Shown here piece after piece: positions 21,687-33,021 of a stretch of DNA of 64,000 nucleotides. The notes beneath the pieces were generated by a model. The model saw only the letters and a program-made list of their open reading frames with translations, searched no databases and had not been told where the DNA came from. This stretch comes from Hericium rajendrae (Eukaryota; Basidiomycota; Agaricomycetes; Russulales; Hericiaceae). The DNA lies in contig CM065891.1 of assembly GCA_033439255.1 (NCBI GenBank), forward strand, positions 496,001 through 560,000, read 5' to 3'. The stretch's first letter is position 1; each line of letters opens with the position of its first letter. The translations under genes and the position numbers were made by a program.

Positions 21687-22670
21687 CTAAAATACTAAGA
21701 GACTGTCCATCGGGAAGTCCTCAGGTTCACACCTGTAAGGGCAAAAATCACCTCCAAAAGTCCAAGCTACATCTGCTGAGAAGGCTGAAATGGTTGCATC
21801 ACGTCGTAGAGAAAATGTCCAGCATCCTTTATCTCCAAACTGGCACCTGCAGAAGGGGCATTGCCAGTTGCAACTTGTGCCAACCACTGACGAAAACGTA
21901 GACGTCTGTGGCATCCGCGACGGGATCCGTGGGATGGGTAAAGTCGACAGGTCGAACGTGAAGGAAGCAAGGTGGTATCCACGGTGTAAATAAGGCAACC
22001 AGTGCCTATGAGCATTGGAGAGGGAATGCCGGACAGGTGTAATCGCCGCAATGGCATGCAAGGTAAATGACGGGTAGGCTGTGAGGATGGCGTCCGGAGA
22101 GATGAAGGTCATTTCTGTGACGGTGGGGCGAGAGAGTAGAGGAGGTAAGCAGGACGAAGTCGAGCTGGTGACGAATAGGATTATGTTGTCGTGATGCAGG
22201 TGAACAAGAGCCAGCCTGTTAGAGATAGTGCCCCGGCTGATCTCAGCGGACAGCGATGACCCATGCCGTTGACCAGCGATACACCCGTATCGTTCCGGAA
22301 CGAGGATTGGGATGTATCCGGCTGAATCGATGAAAAACTTCAGGAGTTGCTGTTGTTGGTCGTTGTCATTCCTGCAAAGAACCTCCAGAACAGACGGACT
22401 GAATGATATAGGAACTCTGCAAAGGAAGTCCGTCACGGCGGGCCCAGATAGAATGGACCTGGTGCGAGATAAGGTTGGGAAGAGCGACTCGACGTTCAGG
22501 TTGAATCGACCCAACTCCAGGCGAAGCAGTATGCTGACATAGTTTTGAATGCGAGAACGTAAGGTGGTGTCGGAAGGTGCAACCAGTTGCAGTTCTTGGA
22601 AGGTGGAATGATTGAACACGTTATCCCACACTTCGCTGGGTAGGTCAAAACGGTGTGTAGACACAGACAT
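21687..22670 (-). CDS. Hypothetical protein with F-box-like N-terminus
   Basis: An uninterrupted frame of 327 residues, starting at ATG 22,670. The N-terminus (FDLPSEVWDNVFNHSTFQEL) fits the LPxEVWxxIF start of fungal F-box proteins, but the rest of an F-box is weak. A C-terminal Cys cluster, CNWQCPFCRCQFGDKGC, could bind zinc. F-box proteins act as substrate adaptors in SCF ligases, which is only a possibility here. The gene is intronless, unlike most of its neighbours, and lies convergent to nothing intact. Confidence 0.5.
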   Translation of the reverse strand: MSVSTHRFDLPSEVWDNVFNHSTFQELQLVAPSDTTLRSRIQNYVSILLRLELGRFNLNVESLFPTLSRTRSILSGPAVTDFLCRVPISFSPSVLEVLCRNDNDQQQQLLKFFIDSAGYIPILVPERYGCIAGQRHGSSLSAEISRGTISNRLALVHLHHDNIILFVTSSTSSCLPPLLSRPTVTEMTFISPDAILTAYPSFTLHAIAAITPVRHSLSNAHRHWLPYLHRGYHLASFTFDLSTLPIPRIPSRMPQTSTFSSVVGTSCNWQCPFCRCQFGDKGCWTFSLRRDATISAFSADVAWTFGGDFCPYRCEPEDFPMDSLLVF

Positions 22671-22846
22671 AGTAAGTTTACGTCGGGTGTAGTAGACTGT
22701 GAGGGAATAAGCAAAATAAAGCCTGCACCGACAAGTTTGGCCATGAGGTTCGAGTCCAAACTGTTAGTTAAAACTGGGCAAAATGTCAGTCCTCCATTTA
22801 GCGAAAGACAAAACTAGATACGGACCACAGACGAGTCTGAACACGT

Positions 22847-25800
22847 TTAGAATGTCTGTACTACCTGCAATTTATCCTGGATAGACGGGCGAAGGTTGAA
22901 ATTAGTGTTGTGCAGGCCCAGCTTGAAGCCGCCGGCTGAGCCGAGCCAGGCCTCTTTGGGCCGGGCCGAGCCAGGCCAAAGCCGCTTCAGGCCTTGGAGG
23001 GACAGCCGGGCTCTGCTCTTTGCAAGCCCGAGCTGGGCCGGCAGGCCGGGGCTCACTAGATCTCAGATATGTGACTTTCGATCCCGCCCTATACACATTC
23101 TTGCTGTTTTCCGCCACACTCCCTTAAAGTACGCCATCCGGCCCATGCCTACATTCTCTGCGTCGGCTTGGCATATGACGTGTGATGTTGCGTGCTGGTT
23201 CCCAGCGCACCCACTGCGGCACGCTGATCTTGACGAGCACGCCCAGTAATTACAGACCTATAAACTACGGGAACTCGCACTCAGTCCCGCTCATGTCTCG
23301 CGTTCAGGCTACTGTCGCGAGAGGATGCGAGCAACTTCTGCTCTACAAGGAATTGCTTCATGTGCTCGAGCTGCGCGTCAAAGTGCGTGCCTGCGTGAGC
23401 ATCGGTGTCGGCAGCTCGCTCTTGCTGATCGCAAGGCAACTGCCACTGGACGACATGGACATGTGCCGCTGACCTATGAGCAAGCTCTACAGTGGCTCGC
23501 TAGACTTCCTCGGGGTCGCGAACGTCGCCTACGCAAGATGGTGAGCAAAACCTGCACTATGCGGTATTCACACTCTGATCACTGTGCAAAGTTCTAGGTC
23601 ACTAGAGATGTGCTCAGGTTGCAGTACAATATTGTATCATGCAGGTGGAGGGAGCACTGAGTGGCGCAGAAATTGGGATAAGTACCATCCGCTCCTCTGC
23701 TCGAAGTCAGTATTGACAATCGTCACACTGGTCAATATTTCAAGGCTAGCAGTTTTCAACTTCTCGAATGCGAGGAGCTTGATCAGTGATGCCTATAGTG
23801 ATGTCCTGAGTACTCCCGCTTGCAGTATCAGAGTATAATATCAGGAGATAGAATTGTTTATTGAATATTGAATATTGAGCACAGAAGCTGCAGCCTGGGC
23901 CGGGCCAAGCTGTGGCCGAGCCTGAGCCTGCACCTCCGGCTCGGTCTTGTCTTTCGACAAGCCTGAGCCCCCGCAGGCTGGGCCGAAGCCGGGGCTTTCA
24001 GGCCGAGCCGGGCCTGCACATCACTAGTTGAAATCGTGGATGGTTTGAACGTTTAATAGATCTAAATGCGCAAACTCGTCGCGAAATTCGTGAGACAAAG
24101 GTTTATCAATTTTAGACGGGGAGAACCAATGCAGAACTGCCAGTCCATCAAAAGTTTTCACGCGTGACAGCATGACATATGTTCCTTGCACCTGTTCGCC
24201 GACGCAACGTCTACAATGACGCGGTCCATCGACCGGCCTTGGCTTTTGTAGTCTGTATAAGCATAAGCAGGATGCAAAGGTAAATGGCACCTGTTTAGGG
24301 AGTATTGATGCTTTCCATGATTATATGTAAAGGACGTAGTCAGAGGGAATAATGGCACAATATCTGGTTGTAAGCCCTGGCAGCGAATACCACAAGCCTG
24401 GACGTGTACGTAAGTGCAAGTCGCAAATCGCAACCCGTCCTCATCCAACTCGAACTCCACATGCTGTAAAGCCCCTTCACGCCCATTGACAATGCCATGT
24501 GTCATGTCAGCGTTGTCTGTGATCATGACTTTCATGCCGGGAAATAAGGGTAACATTCCTAACGTGTCGTTGGTAGATGTAGAAGGAATTCGGCGTGCAT
24601 GATCAGCGGCTTGACCAGTGAGTACAACACCTTTCCTCCCTCGACTATCATGGCTAACGTAATGGTGTAGTTCTTGTCCTAGCTCACGCACCTTAGTACG
24701 GGCAGTGGTCTGGTTCACAAGATCACGATGAGCTTTGTCGCCCACTATGATGGGGCAGTCCCGGAAATTCGCTAAGTCTTGTGGATGCGTAGCGTTCAGG
24801 ACATGGAGAGACCTGCTAGTGAGTTTGTCATAATCTGACCGGTCCAGTCTCATTCCTCTGGTTGTAGCACAACCTTTTCGTATGCGGCCTATTAAATCTG
24901 CGTACATAGGATCGCGCTCATGTTGCCAATTTTTTTTTCAGGATAACTACCTTATTCACCTGGCACCATAAATGGGCACCATACAGATTGTCTTGACCCT
25001 GGCAAGTCTGTGCTTGATTAATATCAATGTTAGAAACCAACTGATGGGAAAATAAAGACAATTGACAGGGAGGTGGTAACTGGCCAAAATCTCCAGAAAA
25101 AATGATGTTCGTACCTCCGAACGGGATATCTGTTGTTGCAGGATCCCAGCCTTTCACGAGAGCTAAACGTCCAGATATTTCAGACATTAAACTGGCTGAG
25201 ATCATAGACACCTCATCTATAAACAAATATTTCATGCCTTTTCAGATATTGGTCAGTTCTTCCGTTCGAACTTTGCCTTTGCGTCGGTTAGGTAAGAAAG
25301 TTAAAGCATGTATAGTGTAACCATTTATTAAAATTGCAGCATTACCAGTCGGGGCACTCATCAAAAGGTCAGAGCTTAACCCACATCTTCGGAAATATTG
25401 TATAGCTGTGTTGATGACATGACTTTTCCCAGTATCACCGACACCCCCGATGTACATTAGCAGTTGCTTCGGGCTGCAATCAATGCTGTGTTCTGCAATC
25501 AAGTGAACTGCGCGGTCTTGTGCGGACCCGGAATCGATTTGTTGCTCGGTAAGGACGTCTTGCAATAGTTGCAACTTGTCCTCAATAGTCTGTGGAACTG
25601 ATTTGTTCTCAATATTTTTCGTGGTCTCCATCATTTCGGACAATTGTTCAATGGAGGTCTGAGGCTTCCGTACAAAATCTGCCATTGACGGATCATCTGG
25701 ATTATTCAAGTAATCACAGTGAGGCCGCTTCTGTTCTTTGAGGGCTGTCATTTGCTGACGATGGTTCATAATCATTTCGGCAGTCAGTTCATTACCTACA

Positions 25801-27223
25801 AAACACGGAAAGTTGACAGTGGCCGTGTTGTTCACGCCAGAGTCTGTTGCTAAGCCGACGGTACGCAAGGCCTTCACTGTCTCAAGAGAACTGAAATCGT
25901 CTGCAAAGGCTTCCAACAATCTGCCAGGCTCCATGTCAGTCTCTTCCTCAAAAGGAATGATCAGCAGCGGCGTGTGTTCTAACGCTTCGTCCCCTAACAA
26001 TGCTAACTCTACAGGTTCGCAATCCTCCTCGTCACGCATAGCTCCTTGATCTAACAAAGGGCCACATTCACCATGACGCTGCGCAGCGCTATACTCATCT
26101 CGTGTGTCTTGGCATTCATTTTTGATATGTATATTGTCAATAATACGCTGTAGACCTGCAGGAAAGGAGTGATTTTCAAATGACTGCATCCACGATTGAT
26201 CATCTGTCTTCAAATCACGTAACGAACGCCATGGCTTGAACAATATAAGTATGACACGGCAAAATGCGTCACAGCCTTCAACGGACTTGTCGCTTCTTGG
26301 AATTGCAGGTCCTAAAAGAACGGGTACCAATGGTTGCGTGCCCAGTCGACTGAAGTGAGTGTGAAACAACAGATGTCTATTGTCACTAAATGGTACTCTT
26401 TCAGCAGCGCTGCTCTTTCGTTTCCCTTTGGACCTTTTTAGACGCTTGGTTTCTTCTTTCATGCTAACGATATGCACATACATCAAGTGCTCCCAGACAG
26501 TCAATGATTCAAAATTTTCTGATTTAGACCGAAATCGATAATCCAGTAGAAATGATGATACCGTGACATCTTTTCCGGAAAAATTCAAGGTTACATCCTG
26601 TTCGTGGTCAGCTGTACATTCTGAGCTGTTGTTGACAGTGGGTTGTTCTTCCATAACGGTCATCCTCAACATTTCGTTGGCCGCTAAGGAGCTATCCATT
26701 TCCTGCACTTCAGGTGCACCGGCAGATGCGCAGGCTTCTACAGGTCCGTCAGTGTCGTCGTTGGGTGTAGCGTGCTCAATCGTTTGTTCTATAGTATCCA
26801 ACACGTCGTCGAAGATATCTAAACAGTCGGGCTCCTCGGCAGTATTACACTGTTCCTCATGAAGGAACCAGCGATTGATACTTCCCCAATCCACACAGCG
26901 AAAATGATCACTACTATAGCTATCACCTCCGCCTACCAAATAATTTAACACTTGCGGCTGCGAAAACTCGTGCCTGCCCATCATAGCATTAACAACTTTG
27001 GTGAGTAAGCTTCTGCAGACAGATACTTTATCAGCTGATTTGTCTGCAAATTTCAACACATTTGATTTAATTGCAGCGATAAGCGCTTGGAGACCAAGGT
27101 GAGTCGGTAGAGACAATTTCGTAATGTAATCTGTTATGTAGAACACTAACGCCTTTGCTGCTTGTCCAGATCCTATATATTTAATATCCGTGTTGCATCG
27201 AAATAAGAATATGACAACATCAT
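22847..27223 (-). pseudogene. Helitron helicase half (C-terminal part of broken Rep-helicase)
   Basis: Read on the minus strand, the frame resumes beside the 27,224 element with VVIFLFRCN, DIKYIGSGQAAKAL and the catalytic tyrosine motif YITDYITK. PIF1-type helicase motifs follow: Walker A GGVGDTGKS, Walker B FIDEVSM, GDFGQLPP, DYKSQGRS and YVMLSRVKT. Lesions: a TGA at 25,242-25,244 where a Trp codon is expected (LTNI*KGMKYLF), a frameshift at a T9 run (24,930-24,938), another near 24,190, and a 1.1-kb hAT insert at 22,903-24,026. Beyond that insert the end (FNLRPSIQDKLQ) resumes and stops at 22,847. It is not functional as read. Confidence 0.85.
22903..24026. mobile_element. Non-autonomous hAT-like element (1,124 bp), perfect 8-bp TSD
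   Basis: Ends read TAGTGTTGTGCAGGCCCAGC and, inverted, TAGTGATGTGCAGGCCCGGC. The flanking duplication gttgaaat is exact (22,895-22,902 and 24,027-24,034). Subterminal regions are full of GGCCGGGCC/GGCTCGG repeats. There is no transposase inside. It sits in the last exon of the Helitron helicase, where its first bases (TAG) create the present stop after TIHDFN. Confidence 0.92.
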
Positions 27224-29892
27224 CATCAGGGAAATGTAAAGATGCTACATAGCCCTATCAGAGTTATATAGAGTTCCTAGGGCCATAGCATTGCCCTTTA
27301 CTCCATAGCCTATATAGCCAAGGAGAGATGCTATATAGTGCTATAGAGCTCAAAGGGAATGCTATGAAGTGCTATCATAGCTATCATAGAACATGAAGCT
27401 ATGGAAGCTATACCATTAATATAAGCTATGTCCATAAGATAGACTTGACACATCTATAAAAGCAATGAAAGCTATTTATACTATCAAATCTACAATCAGA
27501 CTACAAACAAATTTTTACACAATTCTCAGATCAACAAAACATCGAAATTTTCAAAGACAGTATAATTCATTAGATATACTAATATACAAAAGAGTACTAC
27601 ATTATACTACAGAATTAACAAGCCTATACATATTTACAAGTATAAGTCAAGCTATATCAGACAAAAGACATAATATAATGAGACTTCCCTCAAAAGACAA
27701 TAAAAAGCGAAAATAAAACCTAAAGTCAACAACAACTTATTGTAAGTAAACAATAAAAAGAAAGAACATAATAGATAAGACTTACCAAAGAGAAGAAAAA
27801 GCGAAAATATTCAAAGTCTATGAAGATAATACATGAGCATAAGTATTAGTTAACAATATAACAACATAAGAACTGACCGAACAAAGAAAGTTGAAGAGAG
27901 GGAGAGAAGCGAATGACAGAAGACGGAAGATGGTAGTGGTAGGGAAGAGAGAGAGGACGCACGTCGTGCATGCCTTGTATACATGAGCGCGTCGGAGCCC
28001 GAATTATGGCTGGCCGACGGTTGCCGGATGCCGCGGCAGAGGCTACTGATTTAGATTTCAGTAAGTTAGGTTGGTTGCTGAAGGAGTTACCGTACAGTAG
28101 ATACCTACCTAGCTCATTCATCGTGTACAACTGACGAATTTATACGTGCTTCGTTTTTCTCGTATTTTAAAAAGTTTGATTTGATTTGTTAAACTCGAAA
28201 TTGCCAGCCGCGCGAGTCGAGTGCTGTGGCTGCACTCGACGCGCGACTTGTCTTCGTCCAGTACTCACTCCACTCAATCTCCACCTCTCCCTTCGTCTCC
28301 CTTTGTCCCTCTTCTCTCTCTCCACGTGCAAGATACGACGTCAGTTGACGGTCAGAAGGGCTCGCAGGAGTTGAGGGGATCTAGGTAAGTAAATATGTGT
28401 CTTTTTTTGTCTTTTTGTGCTAATCAAATGAGTATCGCTCGTTGGCAATGAGCGATACTCGTGTGTCGTCTCGCGGACCCCCGCTCGCCTTCGACAACCC
28501 TTGCCTACACCCATGAGCCCGCCTCATCCCACTCTCCTCGACAACGCCATCGTCGAGTCTCGTTGCCGTAGCAACGAGACTCGGCCAAACGTTGTACGAC
28601 CCCTTCTCGCCCTCCACCACACCACCATGCCCGTGCCCCACGCCGCTGCACGCCCATGCTACGCCTATGCCCATGCCCACGTCTCCGTGCGCAGTCCGAC
28701 GTGCGTCCCCGCCTACATGCGCCCGGTTGCATGCACACGGCCCTTGCACGAGCGGGGCCACGCACGCTGGCGACTGCATGTGCATGGCCGAGGACGACCA
28801 CGTCAGCGCACGCACGCACGCACGGCGTGGGCAGCCGTGCACGATCCTGCCAGTGTGCGGGCGGCCAACGCATGGCCTCTCCTGTGCATGCGGGGCCACG
28901 CCCGGTGGCGACTGCGTGGCCGCGGTCGCAGATGACCGCATGGCCGCGGTCGCAGATGACCGCATGGCGCATGATGCGGACGGTCACGCACGTCCCCGTC
29001 TGTGTGTGCGAGGCCACGCATACTGGTGACGGCGCGTGCATGGCCGCAGACGACTGCCAGCGCGTGCTGGTCTACGCACGCTGGTGACGGCGTCATACGG
29101 CCACGGACGACCACGAGGGCACGGACATGCTGCGCGGGCAGCTGCGGATGGCCCCGCCAGCCCGCGCATACGCATGCAGGCAGCCACAGACGGCCCCGCC
29201 TGCACGCGGGCAGCCATTCACAGTCACACACAGCAGCGACTGGGTGTGTACGGCCGTGCACAACCCCATCCGCGGGGCTTTGTTGCATCGCGCACGGCCT
29301 CCTTTTTCGCAGGTGATGCTGCCGTGTCACGCACGGCGTTCGTGCATGGCTCACGTGCCTTGCACGTACCCCCGCTGATCCGTGCGTGTACCCCCGCCGA
29401 TCTGCGCGTACCCCTGCCAACCCGCTGTGGCCCCGTCTTCTCGACATGGCCCTTGTGATGTGTGCGGGTGCACGGCCCTCGCATTTTGCGCATGTGTACA
29501 GCCGCCGCAGTCGTGCACCTCGTGCACATGTAGCATTTACTTGTGTGTTATAGCTACAATGTCCCTTAGTAGGAGTCATTGAATATATAATTTTTTTCAT
29601 GCTTTCAAATGTGCAATATGAGACTTTTGACTGGATGTTTATGAAGTCTAGCTCACTTAATGTAGGGGCCATAGGAGCCATAGGGACCATAGCAAGCCAG
29701 CAAGTTTATATAGCAATCATAGCTGCCCCTCAGGAGTATATAGCACTACATAGCACCTACCTACTGCTATGAAAGCTATGATAGACCTCATAGCCCTACA
29801 TAGTTGAGAAGGATAGTTACATAGACCTCATAGCACTCTGATAGGACACATAACTTAACACTGGGCTATGTAGAATTCCAATTTCCCTGATG
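27224..29892. mobile_element. 2.7-kb element with CATCAGGG ends inside the Helitron gene
   Basis: The ends are inverted: CATCAGGGAAAT...CTACATAGCCC on the left, and the same order read from the right. The only duplication compatible with the restored Helitron frame (INNFN to DVVIFLF) is 2 bp, AT. Both subterminal zones (27,240-27,430 and 29,660-29,880) are dense in CATAG/CTATG words, like transposase-binding arrays. The core has an AT-rich block (27,430-27,860), a promoter-like block near 28,150-28,190 and a GC-rich tract (28,450-29,530). No transposase was seen. A related copy starts at 63,057. Confidence 0.7.
28440..29535. repeat. GC-rich degenerate minisatellite-like tract
   Basis: The core of the 27,224-29,892 element. 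Words such as GGCCACGCACGCTGG, GGCGACTGC and CACGCATG recur at irregular spacing, and a 22-bp unit is repeated in tandem at about 28,918-28,962. Long open frames occur in all six phases because stops are rare in this composition. They are not credible genes. Confidence 0.5.
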
Positions 29893-32384
29893 ATTGAAAT
29901 TGTTGATCCAAGGATGAAGTCGCCTCAGCAGTATAGATTTCGTTTCGTCATCAAGTTCTGTGATGGACCTGGTATCTCCAGTCATTCTCATTCAGCAATG
30001 ATCATCATCCCTTGGCTGACCAGGTTTTAGGTGTTTAAAACAGGTATCTCGATGTTCATGCCAATTACAGCAAGCCGCCAAATCTTTCACGGTTTCTTGA
30101 AAGTTGGTTTCAAATAGGGCTCGATCATTAGCCAACATACTACTCGGATCAGGAAGTAAAGGTCCGTCTGTGGTTCGAGTATCACCATCGCTTGAAAACT
30201 TAGGACGTCGTACAGGTGACGACCGCGTATGCTCAAGGGCCGCCATCATACCAGGCAGTTTGCACTTTACAATGGATTCTATCCAATGAAACATATTATT
30301 TTTAAAGGTATTGTCGCTTTCCATCCTAGATCGCAACACTTTGAGATTAAGATTGCCTTTCAGCCATAGTAGCATATGACAATGTAAAGTCCATCGCCCT
30401 TGCATTTCTACAGTTCCATAATAACCATTACAAATGCCGAACAAGCCAGGCGAGTCATTTTCATACCGAACGATAATCCGTAAAAAGGCTCGGATCATAA
30501 GGTCAAAAAATTTTGCCGTGGCGGCAGGGTTTTCAGCAACTTGTCTGGCTCGTTGAAAGTAAGATAGCTGATCGAAATCGTCAGTGTTACCTCCTGCTAA
30601 CAGATGCAGGATTCGGCTATCAATATCCGATGGATTTAAAGTCACAAATAATGCTGGACAACCTTTTTGCTTCAGAAGGGCTCGAATCTCATTACGCATT
30701 TTCATCTTATGTCCATTCGAACCACGAATATCTTTGGCGAGTACTTTCAACCTATTCAATAATTTCAATGCCTTTTTCTCATGATTGTTCGATGCCGAAG
30801 CGTGTACATTTTTTGCCCATTTTTTGGACATCCTGTCCAACACAGGTGCGGACTCCATTATATCATTACATAAAGATTGATACTGCACCTCCTTCACATG
30901 GAAACGCACACTCTCTGTCACTTCCATTTTCTGTAAAATATTCCACCCAACGAAGGGAAAAATTGTATCACGATCAAAAGGACAGTTTTGTCGTTTCATC
31001 ATAAGTTTGAGCTGACGAGACATAGTCATCTTTCCCTCAGCGTCACGCAAAGGATTGTTGAAGCCGCCTATCCCGTAAGGGTCTAACCAACAAAACGCTA
31101 GACTCAACAAGCGCGGATCGCGATCCGGGAGTAAGCCTGAACCACCCTGTACTGCGAAAAAATTACCACCTTTCAAGCACCATGACAATGCACTCGCTTT
31201 CGCAGCGGAATGCTGTGCGGACGTCGAGTCCGAAGTCGGGAAACCAACAACTTCCATTAAAATGTCATCTTTCGATGTAAACTTATCCCTATCATCCACA
31301 GAGTATCCCGAGTTTGGTGCATTCGCTGCAGGTTGTTCGGAAGGTAAGTGAGCTATTTGGACGGCTTTAGTAATCCCGATGTCTCCATTAAAATCCTCGC
31401 CACAGCAAATCTCTTCCAAATTTGATGGGCTGAAGGCAATCCCTTCTTGACGGTAAAACGCATTGTGTTCCGTCAGAAATCGCAATAACCGTTCCACACG
31501 CGACTTCGAAACCAATACGGGTGCGAGTTCTTTCATATTTAGCTTGTTCACAGCTTTCTTACCACCAACAAACAAGACACAAATGGCAAATTCACTGTCT
31601 GTAGGGGAAGCCGGGAGCAGACGACATAATTGCCCAACATCTTGAGGGATAATTGCTGTATTTCCCCTGCTGTATCGTTGCGGAGCTCCCGGAATACCAC
31701 CTTGTGTGGCGGAATACACGTAAGAGATTCGGGAAACACGACAAGCTGAAATTAACTGCAATTCGTGTAGCGTTGCATCCTTAAAGTCTTTCGCGATGCC
31801 AGGAGGTAATTTATCGTAAGCATAATAGTTATAATTTGCGATAGCTTCAACTGGCTGAATACCTCTATCAAGAGAGCGAGCGCAACTACCACAGACATCA
31901 AGGTCGCCTATGTCCTGTGTATTTTGTAGAGCACTTGGATCAAGAAACGCATGGTCATATTTTTCAAAAGCATAGTCGGACGGACATAGATCTCCGTCAA
32001 TATCTTCATTTCGGAGTAAGTGCAGCTGCAAATCACTCCCATTAACACGCTGCAAATCTTCTGTCGTGTAACCAACTCCACATACTGCACACGCATGCTC
32101 TTCTCGATTCTCTCGGCGCATAAAGGTTTGAAATTCATGGATAATCTTTTCCCGTATTTCGTCTGAGCAAATTTCTGAGAATGCGTCATCTCCGTCTTCC
32201 ATATTTGACGCCGAAAATATACCATGACTGCCAGACGCCGCGTCCAATGACGGTTGGCTGATTAATGTGGCGCGTGGCACAGAGGTTTCTGTCTGTCGCT
32301 TCGGTGATACAAGACTTTTACCTCTCCTTTCATTCGCCAAAACTTGGAAAATATAACGTGTATGATGGCAGACAGCTGTGCAAA
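29893..32384 (-). pseudogene. Helitron replication-initiator (HUH) half
   Basis: One long frame from about 32,340 to a TGA at 29,992-29,994. It contains a Cys-rich N-terminal part (ACAVCGVGYT, CGSCARSL), the Helitron-like N domain (CPALFVTLNPSDIDSRIL; CNGYYGTVEMQGRWTLHCH), and the two-His motif TLHCHMLLW. The TGA falls in PRDDDHC*MRMTGDTRS, and the frame continues after it through LLRRLHPWINNFN to the insert at 29,892. An Arg codon turned to stop is likely. The tyrosine motif that must act with the His pair is now 2.7 kb away across the insert. In Helitrons this domain nicks DNA for rolling-circle transposition. Confidence 0.85.
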
Positions 32385-32401
32385 AATGCTCCTTCAGAGC
32401 G

Positions 32402-32782
32402 TCAATGATATTTTTTTTTAGTCATAGTTCGGGAGATTCCAACATGATGAGCACTAGCGACCACCATGAGCTGGACTCGGGTCCAATATTGAAATGCCGT
32501 AAGAAGCAAAGGCAACGAGGACCTGTCCAGGACAATATAAGGTTGACTATACCTGCTCATCTTCGTCCTGATATCGTCCGTAACACATAAGCACGACGAA
32601 AAGACAAACCACTGGTTGAGAGTATGCACTAATACCACCCGCCGTAAATCTTTTTCGTCAATAACAGCAGCAGACGACAACACATAATCATGCACAAAAT
32701 CGTCCACAGTATGACCAGAGAATGGCAACGACCATGTCTGCGAACCAGGACCGCCGAAGGAACCAGCACAAAGACCAAGACC
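32402..32782 (-). pseudogene. Exon region upstream of Helitron Rep, cut by hAT copy B
   Basis: The minus frame LCAGSFGGPGSQTW, FSGHTVDDFVHDYV is open up to the hAT B junction at 32,782. It continues in frame into 39,198-39,023 (plus strand) when the shared 8-bp duplication ggtcttgg is collapsed. The relationship to the Rep frame below is uncertain. It may be the Helitron protein's N-terminus or a separate gene. No domain is recognised. Confidence 0.5.
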
Positions 32783-33021
32783 TAGGGAAAGACACGATTC
32801 CGAGTCACCTGCGAGTCAGCACGGGTATACCCGTGAAATTGACCCGTGAGTATCTGACTCACAGATCCGAGTCACTCGGTGGCTGAGACCTGCACAGATC
32901 CAGGTTGGAAGCTTTGTTCAGACGGGTTAACCTGCAGGTTACCTGCGCATGACCCGCAATTTAGAACCCAATTACTAAGCCATGAGTCAAAACTTTTATT
33001 CGCATTACTACTGCTGCTAAT

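Noticed and set aside
28420-29690. Several long frames on both strands of the GC-rich tract
   Set aside because: All six phases are open at once, composition is His/Arg/Ala repeats, and no domain or intron signal is present. This is a compositional effect of the repeat tract.
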